A stretch of 43,084 nucleotides of DNA from Dissophora ornata (taxonomy: Eukaryota > Mortierellomycota > Mortierellomycetes > Mortierellales > Mortierellaceae), in NCBI GenBank assembly GCA_025201705.1, contig MU616778.1, positions 1 through 43,084 of the forward strand, written 5' to 3'. A program made the translations under genes and the position numbers. The notes beneath the pieces were generated by a model. That model saw nothing but the letters and a program-made list of their open reading frames with translations, made no database searches and was not told the DNA's origin. Shown in pieces: positions 24,289-35,270 of the stretch. The first letter of the stretch is position 1. Each line of letters opens with the position of its first letter.

Positions 24289-25724
24289 TTAGATATCAGC
24301 TGTGGGGTGAGCCTCCGACCACCAGCTCTGCACCCGATCCAACAACTCTTGCTCTTGATCCATCCAAAAGTGATCCACATTCTCCACCACATCCAAGTGG
24401 ATCACTCCATCAGGCCGCTTCAAGGCCCAGGAGGTCGTACTGTTTACCTGCTTTGGTGGATCAAGACTCGTGTTTGTTTTAAGCCATGTCAGCAAGGTCT
24501 TCGTGCTCGTGAACTGATCCTGTGTGCCTGTGATGAAATATGCCTCCACAGTCGCCTGTTTCTTATCACCTTCAACTGCCTCGGTATTCAGCTCGTTAGA
24601 TAACGACGACGATGGTGTAGAAGAGGCGTCGTATTCTCCTTGAAGAATAGCTCGAGCTCGCTTGTAGAAAGACCCTTGCGCTCCCGATGTCAAGAACCAT
24701 GCTACACCTGCAGGGTAGCTGACCAAGATATAAGATGTAGGCAAATGTCCGCTAGATGGGACAGCAGGGTTCCTGAGAGGTGGAGGGATTGTTGACGCGA
24801 TCATTGCGCCATATGAATAGCCCTAAAAAAAATCGTCATTAAAAAAATTGGAACTCGAGTCAGCAGAGGAGGGAAAGTTACCGTGCCCCAACATGCAAAC
24901 TTCTTTTTTTCATTCCTTCCCGCAATTACGAATGATACTTACGCTGAGGATGAAGCGCGACATAAAAGGAAGACGCGGCGCGTCAATCTCTCGACCCAAC
25001 TCGTTGTAGATCTTTCCGTTCCAGCCAAATCCTGGTGTGCTCGAGCCAGAGTCACGATCGTGCTGATCCGTATTCTTCAATTGACTACTGCCAGAATGTG
25101 AACCACTCTGCAAAAAATCAATGATTGTCTGGTAGTCCTCGCGCTCCGCCTCTCCGGTCCACGACGTCTTTCCCTTGGATTTACCGCACCCCCTATCGGG
25201 TACACACGCACAGTGTTGGCTTTTCATTCATGTACTCTGTTTTCTATAGTTGTAGCACGACAATTAAACAAAACAATGGCTGCCTACCGAAAGTTGAATG
25301 CACAAATCACGCTAGACAGGGGTACAGGCCGGTTCTTGGAGCTGCTTTGGCTTTTCTTGGGCAGACCTGCTGTGGTCTTGGCTAATGGCTCAGTCCCCGC
25401 ACCATCCAGATTCTGCTTTCGATGAGTTGACCCGGCACTGTTCCTCTTGAGGGAAGAGGAAGAGACCTGAGATGAGACAGGATCCTCGGTCGTGGCCTGA
25501 AGCGAATTTGTCTCGAACCACTGCAACAGTGCCCCGACGACGTTGTTGTTGTATGCCCCGCCTAAAGGTCCATAGGGGTGGGCGATAACAATACCGGTGT
25601 TGCACTGCGGCTGCGAGGAGACGTTTGTAGGGATGGACAGGCAAACTTCAAGCATGTTGTCATCGTGTCTCGAGGGAATGTACACCACCGTGCGGTACCG
25701 TCTGGGAACAGGAATCGATGCCAT
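24289..25724 (-). CDS. Alpha/beta hydrolase fold protein
   Basis: Model (minus): exons 25724-25288, 25192-24943 and 24822-24289, giving 406 aa. The 95- and 120-nt introns have GTAGGC/GATAG and GTAAGT/TTTAG borders and join the frames exactly. The N-terminus reads VIAHPYGPLGG, like the HG oxyanion loop of the fold; FNFRGCGKSKG follows across the first junction. The nucleophile elbow is GYSYG (Ser232), the acid is probably Asp331 in GTQDQF, and the base His380 in VDHFW, so the triad appears complete. A Ser/Lys-rich insertion (residues about 85-135) lies between strands. It resembles small serine hydrolases of the COG2945 type, mostly of unknown substrate; no lid or signal peptide is evident, suggesting a cytosolic enzyme. 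An in-frame ATG at 25859 would add 45 residues; I prefer 25724 for its better context. Confidence 0.85.
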
Positions 25725-26599
25725 CGGTTTGTGTTTTTTGCTTTGATGGGGGTTTTGTGGAATGAAAAAAAAAGAGCAGTGCAGTGGCAATTGCAAAGAG
25801 GATGTCGATGATCTTTGGTTATGAAAATCAGCTTTGGCTTTGTCCCATGATGTGTCCAATTGTTTGGTTTTTGGTCAGTCGGATCACCCCTGGCTGCGAA
25901 CCCCTCCTTCGTCCCCAATAAGACAACGTAAAATGATGCACGCGTCCGTCACAGCAGTCGTGCACACTACAGCATTTTGCTCGAGGCACATCCCAGACAG
26001 ACAGACATAGCCGACGGCTGTCCTGCAATCAAACAAGAGACAGTGAACGATATTTGATTCAAGCTGTCTTGTCGACATTGCAAACACCCTCTGGCTCATA
26101 CTCGCTAATGATTGTTTGTAACCTCCACGCACTTCGCCAGGGATGGTCTCGATTAGGACATCGCCAGGAAGTAGATTCTTGTTGGCAATAACGAACTCGC
26201 GTATCCCTTGCAACTGTGATCACGAACTTGATACACTATGTCGACTACGTGTTGACAAAGCTGGCGCTCCTCCCCAACACAGGTAGCTTCGTGGACGTCA
26301 AAACGAGGGTCCAACTACTGAAAAGCTGACCGGATCTGAGCCAGTCAGGAAGGGCAGAAGAGTCTGCGGGTTAGACATTGATGACATGCATACAAAAGGT
26401 GGGCTGGAGAAGGGAGGCCGTGCCCTTGCACGCTTGAAATCAAGAAAGGAAATAACCACGTCGCTCAAAACTGCAGTCTTGGCAAAGTCTCGTCTCGTCG
26501 TTTCTCATTCCTTTCCCTCTGGTCCTGAGCCCCACCCCACATTCACCCCATTCCCTCATTTCACTCCATTCTCATCAACACCCAGCACAGCACATTTGC
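25725..26599. other. Divergent promoter region with a possible decayed coding fragment
   Basis: This spacer separates the minus-strand hydrolase from the plus-strand EI24-like gene, so it must hold both promoters. It contains the fragment at 25884-26213 described separately. A CCCCACCCC/CATTC-rich leader precedes the start at 26600. No other gene is seen. Confidence 0.5.
25884..26213 (-). pseudogene. Possible relic of a SET/SMYD-like N-terminus
   Basis: A 109-codon minus-strand frame begins with GIREFVIANKNLLPGD then VLIETIPGEV. This is reminiscent of the start of SET-domain proteins of the SMYD type (a gift of the form 'gRG-fA...-i..GdvLie..P'). The rest of the frame loses the resemblance, no SET catalytic motifs are found nearby, and the flanking frames contain stops. 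It may be a truncated remnant or chance. The call is weak. Confidence 0.18.
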
Positions 26600-28846
26600 A
26601 TGTCCGCCGCCACAGACCCTCTCAGGCAGCGGATCTCCAACATCGGGTCCGGCCTCGAGCACCTCTGGGAGGCGCTGCAGTACAAGCACGACCGGAAGAT
26701 ACGCAAGTCCGTCTTGGCACTCAGCATCCGCTGCCTCATCCTGCATATGGCCGCCAGTGGCGTCGCCTTCCTCTTGCCCAATTTCTTCTCCTCAGTCTCC
26801 TACCAGCTCTTTTATCCAGCCATCTTTCTCTATCGCTACATCCAACCAGGACAGTGGGACAAGCTCTTTATGGGCACAGTGCGAAGCCTAGGCTGTTCAG
26901 AGCGACCTGATGTTGTTGCAAAGCCCTGTCCCGAGTACTTTACTCAGCTGAAGCAATACTGCCGCCGGTCGTTCAAGGCTTACGTCGGGATTACTATCAT
27001 TCAATGGCTCGTCAATCGAACAGGGATCTTCCGACTACCCAGTCTTGTTCTTTCACTGGTTGCGGTGAATCAGATCCTACAGTACAAGGGCATCAAGAAC
27101 GCTTTCTGGAAACTCATCCTCATCTCCCTGTTTATCGGGCCCAAATGGCCTGTTTGGGTAGTCCAAACAGCTCTTCTGCAGCAACTCTTCATGTACGAAC
27201 TCTTGCAGCCCTACCTTGCACGAGTGAACTTTAAGGGATGGGAGGAGCGCGCGTGGCTGGCTCAGAACGAAGCAGAGTTGCGAGGTTTTGCTTTCGGTGC
27301 ACATCTGCTATGCAGTATTCCCTTATTTGGCGCCGCTGCCATCCCCTTCATGTTCCCAGCAGTGGCGTTCTTGCTCACACGATCGTGTGGATCTCTGATG
27401 AATTCAAGTCATGGACTTGGAGGGGATGTGATTGAGAGACAGAGTCCTGGGGTCAAGTCGGTGGCGCTCGGGAAAAGCAAGTCTGTCGAGGGCAATTGGG
27501 ATGAACCCAAGGTCACGACTTTTGTCCGAAACACGGACCCAGAAGTCTTCAAACCCCAGAAGCACAGCAGGGACAACACTCACACGTACAGTGTTGACAA
27601 AGGCCTCAACAACCCTGTGGATGAAGAGCGGATTCATGCTGATAAGGAGCTCTCCTTGTTGCGCAAGGCGGATCTGTACAGACAGGCACAATTTAATGCA
27701 AGGCGTGCAAGGATACATCAAGTCTTTAATTCACCGCATGTCTTTGGCGATCCACTTGTGCGACCAGATGCATTTTTGGGGCTTGAGTCGACTACCGCCA
27801 AACAGCAGGATTCAAATCCAGCATACGCCACCAAAACGGGGGCAACCTTAACGAATGGGCTGGACAATGACACTAGCCGAGAAGACTTCGCAAAGTACAA
27901 TTTTAGCGATCGAAAGACACTCGCATCTGCGCCTTCAGCACCACCGGCTCCCTCAGATTACATTACAACCGGACCAGAGGAAGTATTCCGCGTAACGGCA
28001 CGTCAAGCGAATGCTGAACATTTTCCATCAGTGGATGATAACGGGGCTCTGCGCACAGAGGCACAGGAACACGAATACGATATCAGGGAAATAGAACAAA
28101 AGCGCCGGGCCGCAGATGCAAAGAAAAAGAAGGCGGAGCAAATAAGAACCGCGAGGAAAAATGTCGTTAAAAAGGCACACCAAGTCAGCAACCGCACTCC
28201 CTCAGACACGAGTTTTGGCAACGCCAACACGGAATCTGAGACGGGCACAGCAGAGGAGACCGAAGAAACTGAGTCTGCTCAAGATGAAGAGGAGGCAGAG
28301 GCACGAGAGAAAGACGAAGAGAAAGCTGAAACACAGAAGGATGAAGAACTCCATATAGAGAATGAATGCGAAAATGAGAGCAATACAGTATCCAAAGGAA
28401 CCGGGCCGAGCGGCCGTGGCGGATTTGGTGCATCTAGAGGCTGTGACCTTCCACGTGGCTGGCGAGGCGGACGAGCTGGAAGAGGAACAAGGGGCTTTGC
28501 CAGAGGCGGAAGGGGTGGACGCGGACGTTCTCAAGGGATGAGATCCAATAGTCAATCCAATGACGGAGGCAATGCAGACGATGACGCGTCGGTAACTGGC
28601 AGAGTCACGTCAGACGAGGATGGGTTGTCTGGGATAATCACGCGAGGCGTACAAGATATCGAGAATTACATGAGCCAGCAGGCAGAGGGACTGGGCAATC
28701 AGCTTATACAGAAACTCTGGGATGTAGTAGTAACCCCTGAAAACCTGCAGCAGTTCAAGTTTAAAATAGGCGGGCTTCTTGACGACCAGCAGCAGCGGTT
28801 CAAGTTTAAGATACTTGGGCGTGACAGGTCATTGAATATCTCCTAG
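26600..28846 (+). CDS. Multi-pass membrane protein (EI24/RRT8-like) with RGG-rich tail
   Basis: An intronless frame of 748 aa; the ATG at 26600 has good context (GCATGTCC) and follows a CT/CA-rich leader. Residues about 40-265 contain several hydrophobic helices (for example LVLSLVAVNQIL, FWKLILISLFIGP, FGAHLLCSIPLFG). The block ELRGFAFGAHLLCSIPLFG followed by an IPF.FPAVAFLLTR helix resembles the conserved segment of the EI24/CysZ superfamily, which in fungi includes yeast RRT8 and outer spore wall proteins linked to lipid droplets; this is by eye. The soluble C-terminus is long and charged: a Lys/Glu-rich coiled-coil region (about 490-530), an acidic stretch (540-600), an Arg-Gly-rich RGG segment (about 604-645) and a closing part with two similar QQFKFKI/QQRFKFKI units. 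RGG boxes often bind RNA. The combination of membrane domain and RGG tail is unusual. Confidence 0.7.
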   Translation: MSAATDPLRQRISNIGSGLEHLWEALQYKHDRKIRKSVLALSIRCLILHMAASGVAFLLPNFFSSVSYQLFYPAIFLYRYIQPGQWDKLFMGTVRSLGCSERPDVVAKPCPEYFTQLKQYCRRSFKAYVGITIIQWLVNRTGIFRLPSLVLSLVAVNQILQYKGIKNAFWKLILISLFIGPKWPVWVVQTALLQQLFMYELLQPYLARVNFKGWEERAWLAQNEAELRGFAFGAHLLCSIPLFGAAAIPFMFPAVAFLLTRSCGSLMNSSHGLGGDVIERQSPGVKSVALGKSKSVEGNWDEPKVTTFVRNTDPEVFKPQKHSRDNTHTYSVDKGLNNPVDEERIHADKELSLLRKADLYRQAQFNARRARIHQVFNSPHVFGDPLVRPDAFLGLESTTAKQQDSNPAYATKTGATLTNGLDNDTSREDFAKYNFSDRKTLASAPSAPPAPSDYITTGPEEVFRVTARQANAEHFPSVDDNGALRTEAQEHEYDIREIEQKRRAADAKKKKAEQIRTARKNVVKKAHQVSNRTPSDTSFGNANTESETGTAEETEETESAQDEEEAEAREKDEEKAETQKDEELHIENECENESNTVSKGTGPSGRGGFGASRGCDLPRGWRGGRAGRGTRGFARGGRGGRGRSQGMRSNSQSNDGGNADDDASVTGRVTSDEDGLSGIITRGVQDIENYMSQQAEGLGNQLIQKLWDVVVTPENLQQFKFKIGGLLDDQQQRFKFKILGRDRSLNIS

Positions 28847-29409
28847 GCGGACAGACTTTTCAGGAACAGCAAATATAAAATGATAGTTGTAATAATCAAA
28901 TCTGGTTTGCTGAGCCTGTTTGATTTTTGACAGCTCTCCTCACGTCACGTTCACACAGATGGTTTGCAGGGAGTTCCGAGTGCCCCCGTTTTTTTTAACA
29001 AAATCGCGCGCAGAATTTTTTTTTTTTCTTCGCACACCTTGTAACGAGACCGCCGCACCCAAAAAAAAGATTTTTTGCAGCCAAGAACCCCTTCATCATC
29101 TCAATCATTGCCATCAAGGGACGTCGATTACGCCCCACGACTGCATCATCCATCCCATCATCCTTAATCAGAACATCGACATCTCGGCTGCTTCATCATT
29201 GCCGATCTAATGACCCAATCCCCGATCCTAATCACCTTCGTCCATTATTCCCACTGAAAAAAGACCCATCTTGTCGCTTTCTGCTGCGCTTTGAAATCCG
29301 ACCCGACTCATATCTGCACGTGATCTACGCCACGTACATACAACCAACCCATCCCAGGAACCACGACACGTGTATTCGAAGCTTCACTCCCTCCGTCCGA
29401 CCTGCCAAC
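28847..29409. other. Intergenic spacer and EPL1 promoter
   Basis: About 560 nt between two plus-strand genes with A/T homopolymer runs and CATC-rich sequence. CACGTG-like cores occur near 29320 (CACGTGATC) and 29365 (CACGTGTA) before the EPL1 ATG. No gene is seen. Confidence 0.5.
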
Positions 29410-31780
29410 ATGAAGAACGTCGGTGCCCGGTTCAGGAACCGCAAGATCAACAACAAGCAACTGCTGCATGTTCACCGTGCAGTAGATATCCCCGACCTTG
29501 ACGAGTCGGTCAGCTTGCAAAGAAGCATCCCTCAGACAGAGACTGGTGTCGACAAGGAGGAAGAGTCGGTAAGTGATACTCCACTTAATTTACGTACACC
29601 ATCTTTCCCGCCATTTTTTTATATTTTTCTCGGCCAAAAAAGAATATCCTTCTCCCGCACGGACAGTTGTCGAGGGGGAAAGATGATGTGGGGTGATGAA
29701 GTCTATTGCTGCCGTTAGACATTGTCATCATCCCTGCGGTTCAGGACAGATGAGTCTGGAGGGATTTCTCCCCCCCTTGCAACGCGAATCATTGCAAGGC
29801 GTCCTTCCATCGCATTCCATCCACGTTTCTGGGTTCAGCTGCGTAAACTGTCCCAACTGCCATCTCAGCACCTTGCACCTTGTCTGACTGAAATCCATAG
29901 CTAATGGCTGCTGCTCACGTGAACAGCCCTTCAAAAGCGTGCACATCATACTAACACAGCCCCTGTCCACAAACCCACAATAACAATCTATAGGAACATC
30001 ACTTGCAAGCTGCCATCTCGGCGTCAAACCTCTCTACAACAACGGGCGAGGCCAAGGCCCTGTACATTCCCACACCCGATGCCAGTCGAAAGATCGAGAA
30101 TTACCACGACTTCTACAGTCGTCCCTTTTCAGAGCCCTCGACCCTGATCCGCTTCTCGTCTACGGTCGAGGAATGCATCGGCTGTCCATATAACATGGAT
30201 GATGAGGACGACAAGTGGCTAAAGGAGCTCAACGAGAAGCGCGCCGCTGGAGAGGAAAAGTTGGACGAAGATCACTTTGAGCTCATTATGTGGCAGTTTG
30301 AGAAGATTACGAACGAACGCGTTCCTTACCTGCAGCTTGTAAGTCTTTGTTCTCTTTCAGCTGTTTAATCATCGCCCCTAGTTTCATTGCATACGATTAG
30401 TACTTGTCACTTATATCGTTTCTTGCCAACCTTCGGGGACTGGTTTCTTTGTTCACGATATCTAGGATAGTGGCCAGATTCCTGCATTCGAGGACCTGAA
30501 GGCCACGTTCACAGGCCCACATCTCTTGGCACTCAAGAGCATTGCTGCAGATGTCTACCCATGGTGGCACGAGAGAAGAACCAAGCGAGGTGGCAAAGTC
30601 ATCACGCCTCAGCTTAAGGCAAGTTCATCATTGAATACTCCTCCAGCAATGTGGATTCAAAGACAGTCTGCTTTCCGTACATGAGACTAACATTATACCG
30701 CCACCATACCTACTTCATATAGTTTGAAGAAGTGGTGCGCAACGAAGCCGATCCTTACCTTTGTTTCCGTCGCCGTGAGAGCAAGCCTATCCGCAAGACC
30801 AGACGAACTGACCAACAGTCGATTGAGAAGCTCAGGAAACTTCGCATGGAGATGGAGAATGCGCGCAGCCTGTTGGAGATGGTCTCACGCCGCGAGAGGG
30901 TCCGCAAGGAGTCGCTTGTGCTTGAACACATGATCTTTGATCAACGTTGCAAGGTGCGCGAGTACAGGAGAAACCTCGGCATCAAGGATGACGATGACGA
31001 TCTCATGCACCAAAAGAAGAAAATCAGAAAGATTGGAGAGACTAGCGCAACGATTCGTATCCCACTCAACTTCAAAGACCGCGACTCACTTTCGTCCCAG
31101 GACGATTCCAGAAAAGACCGCAATGGAATGTCGAGCATCGAATCCGAGCTGGCCAAGCGCCGCGAGGACGATGTGGGTTGGGAGGATCTCACCGACGTAC
31201 GTGATGTGTCTGTCATTTTAACTGTTAACATGCACTGTGCTTGTCCAAACATGCCATATTCACATCGCGTTTTGTATTGCTCCTATAGAATCCGTACCAG
31301 CAATTCCCATTGCCATATGCTCAACAGTGCTTCAAAATCCTACCTCAACAGCGCAATGGCAAATACATATCGTTCCGAAAGCGTGTTGGTCGTGGAGGTC
31401 GCATTCATATCGACCGTCAGTTTGCGAGGCCAAGAAATGCGCTCAAGGACACTCATGGATATTACGACAGTCTCAAAGAGGCCTTTGGACAGTACGACGG
31501 CATCAACACGTTTGACAAGTTTCGATTTGATGATGACTCGTATGACCAGGATGATATTGTTGACGATCTCCGTGATGGGTACGTTCGTTGTCTACTGATA
31601 TTTGATCGTTGGCTCCGTTTCTGCCATGCGTTCAATCGACTAACGATGCCTTTGCTCTTTGTTCGAAATAGCATGATCCGCTACCGATGCACACTGTTGT
31701 CCGAGACGGACCTCCGCAGCCTCTCCACGTCGACGAGACACCACTTCATTAACCTTGGCCACGCTGGTCATCCTCAGTAA
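29410..31780 (+). CDS. EPL1: Enhancer of polycomb-like protein EPL1 (NuA4 complex)
   Basis: Model: exons 29410-29568, 29994-30338, 30466-30618, 30723-31196, 31289-31578 and 31672-31780, giving 509 aa, close to other fungal Epl1 proteins. Hallmarks of the EPL1 N-terminal domain are in order: ARFRNRKINNKQ at the start, EEHHLQAAISAS across the first junction, ALYIPTPDAS, YNMDDEDDKWL, and DPYLCFRRRE then KTRRTDQQS. In yeast Epl1 is a core scaffold of the NuA4 and Piccolo histone acetyltransferase complexes, holding Esa1 and Yng2 on nucleosomes, in the nucleus. The first intron is long (425 nt) and the third starts with GCAAGT (GC-AG). The C-terminal part is basic and contains FRKRVGRGGRIHIDR. Neighbouring genes show no functional link. 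Confidence 0.92.
29569..29993 (+). other. Long first intron of EPL1
   Basis: 425 nt, with GTAAGT donor and CTATAG acceptor. No convincing alternative exon or snoRNA was found. A GTGATGA (box C-like) near 29692 has its nearest CTGA about 190 nt away, too far for a normal C/D snoRNA. Confidence 0.6.
30619..30722 (+). other. GC-AG intron in EPL1
   Basis: The exon ends CAGCTTAAG (QLK) and the next begins TTTGAAGAA (FEE), the conserved EPL1 order. The donor is therefore GCAAGT; the acceptor is CATATAG. The GT four bases downstream would break the frame. Confidence 0.75.
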
Positions 31781-32336
31781 CTGTCTTTTTCTTCACTACA
31801 ACATGCTGTCTTGGTTTGAGTCCCGCCCTGGCCATTGTTTTCACTTGGCATTCGTGAGTCAACATACCAATTCACCATCCCATCCTATCCCTTCCATCCC
31901 TTTTTTTTTTTTTTTTTACTGTTATTTTCCACCCTTGCACATATCTTACCTTGTACTCTAGCCCACACGAATCTGTGCCACTTTCTTTCAAAATCGTTGT
32001 TGTATTTTTTTTTATTTTTTTTTCACAAATATTCCTTTTTTCCATTCTCTTTTGCTCAATGCCCACTACAAAAGACTTGTCATATATAGTACCCATGCGA
32101 TTTGCTCCTTTCGCACCTCAGTGTATAGTATAGTATTATTGTGTACAACAACAACAACAAAAAAAATGAACACCTCGCTTTAACCATTGGACTCTACAAC
32201 AACACACAACAACAAGAAAATCACAAAAAACAAAATGAGAGAGAGAATCGCAATCAATAAAAAAAAAATAACATTGGCGACTAAGAAGACTAAGAAGGAA
32301 TTGTTGCCGTTTGATTGTTATACTATTGTGGGGGGT
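31781..32336. other. Convergent 3' region of EPL1 and the S41 peptidase gene
   Basis: About 560 nt with poly(T) runs (near 31902-31918 and 32009-32022), AAC repeats near 32148-32160 and A-rich stretches near 32225-32270. No gene is supportable. The hydrophobic short frames here are translations of T-rich DNA. Confidence 0.6.
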
Positions 32337-34827
32337 CTACTTGGTCGTCTTCTTGGTAGAAGTATTTGCAAAATCGCGCGCGATCTTGAGCCAGACCTGA
32401 TCTGGGTGTCTGGCCGAGACCGGGTCCTGGTCCAGATGGACCGCCGCGGCAAAGTACTGACTGTCATATTCTAAGGGCATAGTACTGTTCTCGAGCGCGT
32501 AGAGTTCACCGACCGGCAAGGACGTGGTGCCCATGATCGGCAATGCGATAGGGGCGGTCTTGCTTGCGTTCTTTAAATGGATTGAGGCAAGGTCCGCGAC
32601 AATGCCTGCGTTTTCCGAGACGAAACCGCCAGGGAAGGAGAAGTAGGAAAGAGGACGTTGGGTAATACCGCCGATGGCGTAGGTCTTGACGTTGTGGACG
32701 ATCGCAAAGCGGGAAGCGATCATTGTGCACGCAGAACCACTATCGTACAGAAACGAAACGAAATGAAAAGATAAAAAAAAAGCACTTGAATAAAAATGTT
32801 TCCACAAATCTGCAACGCTTCGCGTAAAGATAAATCTTACCAGAATCCATTGGTAATAATGGCCATGTTCTGAGGCGTGAACTTGAGGGCCTTACCCTTG
32901 GCCAAGGGCAAGAACGGCCAACTGTATGGGAAGTAATTCTTCTGTGTGAACGTCACAGTGCTACCACCCCTCTTCTGGTTAACACCTTTCAAGAACATGC
33001 TCGCATCCTTGTAGGGCCGACCAGTCGCCATTGAATTATATATTCTTGCGTCAAACATCGAATGTGCTTTCGGGTACTTGATCGCCTGCTTCGATGCCGC
33101 CTGCACCAGACTATTGTCCCTCAAATCTTCCACAAAGTACGGTTTGGCATCAGGGAAGAACAGCTGGTTGACAAAGTAAGCGAAATCAACAGATCCACCT
33201 CCGTTGTTGGTCATATCAAAAATCAGCTTGACACAGCCTTGGTCCTGGAGTATTTGGAAGCCCTTGATGAGATCGGTGTAATCGCTCGAATCGATGTTGA
33301 AGTCCGCGGCATCTTCAGAGGCGATCACAGCAACGCAGGTGTTAGAAACGTTAGCGCCGAGGAGCATGTAGAACGCGGTGGTGGAGGAAGTGTGTACGAG
33401 TTTAGCGTGGGAGATGGTCGAAGAAGTGGTGCTGCCGCCACGGGAACTGTCACTAGGGCCGGCCTTGGGTTCCGTGATCTCGCCACGACGATGGAAGATG
33501 GCGGTTGCGGGAGCAACAGTCGAGGCGCCTCCATCGAGAATACGACGAGAATCGCCACGACGAGGCGCCTGCCAGACAGCCCCATCCGAGCTCGAGTCCT
33601 GTCTCTTGTTGTGCAGGTTTTTTTTCGCACTGTCCGCGAACGACCCGGATACAGAGCACTGGACCTCCCAGTAAGTCTTTGCATTTTTAAACGAGTCAGA
33701 CTCAAACATATCCGAGGGCTTGATTGTCCAAGGGACTGTGATACTCTGTACATTCGCATCGCCATCACACTGAATCGTATAATCCATCGATGCCTTGTCG
33801 GGCACCTCCCAACGCGAGGCAAATCCACCAGGGCTGGAAGACCATTCCGTGTACCAAGAGGTACTCGCAAGAGCGTCATTCAGTCGCACTCCTGGATCTT
33901 TCGAGATGGCCGAGGAGCGGTCCGTGAACTTTTGAATGGCCTGGAGGGCTGGTTGACCATCAATGGTGAGAACATTGCAGTCATTCAAAGAGCTTGGGTT
34001 CTTGGGGAGACCTTTTTGGGTGATGGAAGTGTCCACAAAGAAGACACGGACGGATTGGGCGCCGTTGACGACGGGCGCGTAAAGCGACAGGGGCTGCTGG
34101 AATGTTACGGTTCTGTAGCAATCGCCTAGATAATCATAAACAAATGATATGAGTTTTGTGTGATTAGCGAACAATTGCTTGGAGGGGGGGGAACCATCTC
34201 GTCTCAGCAACAGCAACAACAAGCTGGACCCTTACTTTGGTAGGCAAGATGCCCATCGTTCAGCGAGGAGGTTAGGTAAGACAGCGCCATCTGGAACTCG
34301 TAATCGCTTTTCCAATCCTTCTTCTGTCGGATCTTGTTCAACTCCTGCATCACATCCACTGTAGGCGTCAAGAGAGGCGAACCCGCGCTAGCATTGGGAC
34401 CCGCCTTGGCTTGGTCCAGGAACACGTAAAAGTTACCGAGAACATTCTCCAAGGACGTCAGGACCTTGTCCGCTACGTCAGGCTTGAATGTCTGGGCCTC
34501 AAAACATCCCTTGACAGCATCGTAGCTCAAGGATGAACCCGATACCTGGGCCTGTTTCGCCAATAACCCACAGGCATCTAGCTTGGGAGGCACCTTCGTG
34601 GGGGTGGGAGTGGGCTTTCCTTTGGTGGGCTTCTTTGTGGACTTCTTCGTGGTCTTCTTATCATTAATAGCTGTGGCAACAGTAGGGTGATGATGGACGG
34701 CGGTCGTCTGCGGGTGGGAGAGGACAGCCTTTGAGGGGGCGGGGGTGGGTTTAGGCAGCAACTCGGCTGCGTTGACAGAGACCGCGCACAGCGCAGCTGC
34801 CAGAGTGAGGATGGAGGTAATTTTCAT
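32337..34827 (-). CDS. Secreted peptidase S41-family protein
   Basis: Model (minus): exons 34827-34236, 34125-32841 and 32739-32337, giving 759 aa. The 110- and 101-nt introns have GTAAGG/TCTAG and GTAAGA/GATAG borders. The N-terminus MKITSILTLAAALCAVS is a clear signal peptide, followed by a Thr/Lys/Pro-rich linker (about residues 22-80). The S41 catalytic region shows FDMTNNGGGSVD and, after splicing, NGFCGSACTM, with the likely nucleophile Ser628. The intron splits the Cys codon just before it. The motif is that of the CPAF-type branch of S41 serine peptidases found in many secreted fungal proteins. A DGHLAYQS block near residue 190 matches the conserved family DGH. Upstream residues about 395-470 are a variable linker. 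Extracellular or cell-wall proteolysis is inferred; the substrate is unknown. The long open frame on the opposite strand (33062-34129) is a shadow. Confidence 0.88.
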
Positions 34828-35270
34828 TATTATTATTGGCTCGTTTTTTAAAATTCAGATCGCTCGATCGTGTTTCTTTAAAAAATTAAATCGGGGAGGA
34901 GGTGGGTGGTAAAGTAGTTTTGTCCCTGGAAAGAGCTGGAAGGGGTCAGTTAGGACGAAAAGGTGGGGGGGGTAGGGAGGAAAAGGGCCAGGTGTCAAAC
35001 TGGATCCTCGCGAAAAGTGTGAGATGGCAAAGGGTTCGAATGGATGTGGAAAGGAAGAAGATAGGAAGGGAAAGAAAAGAGCTCGATATCTTTTTATAAA
35101 ACAGGCCACATAGGGCATGGTTGTAGGCCAAACTATTAATGCAACACAAGGATGCTCTCATAGACTACCAGGGTACAACCGTCCATGTACTGTACCTAGC
35201 AGCTTGCTATTTATGTACAAGACGCGCGCGGTATTTCTATTAACCATGCGTATCCAGCACTAGCACATTC

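Noticed and set aside
29690..29890. Box C-like GTGATGA with downstream CTGA as an intronic snoRNA in EPL1
   Set aside because: The boxes are about 190 nt apart with no flanking stem, too far for a typical C/D snoRNA.
33062..34129. 355-codon open frame on the plus strand opposite the S41 peptidase gene
   Set aside because: It lies antisense to conserved S41 coding sequence with well-placed introns, has no domain of its own, and is explained by the codon bias of the true gene.
35020..35060. GGTTCGAATGG resembling a Pol III box B
   Set aside because: The last two positions disagree with the consensus, no T-stem pairs and no box A lies at a suitable distance.
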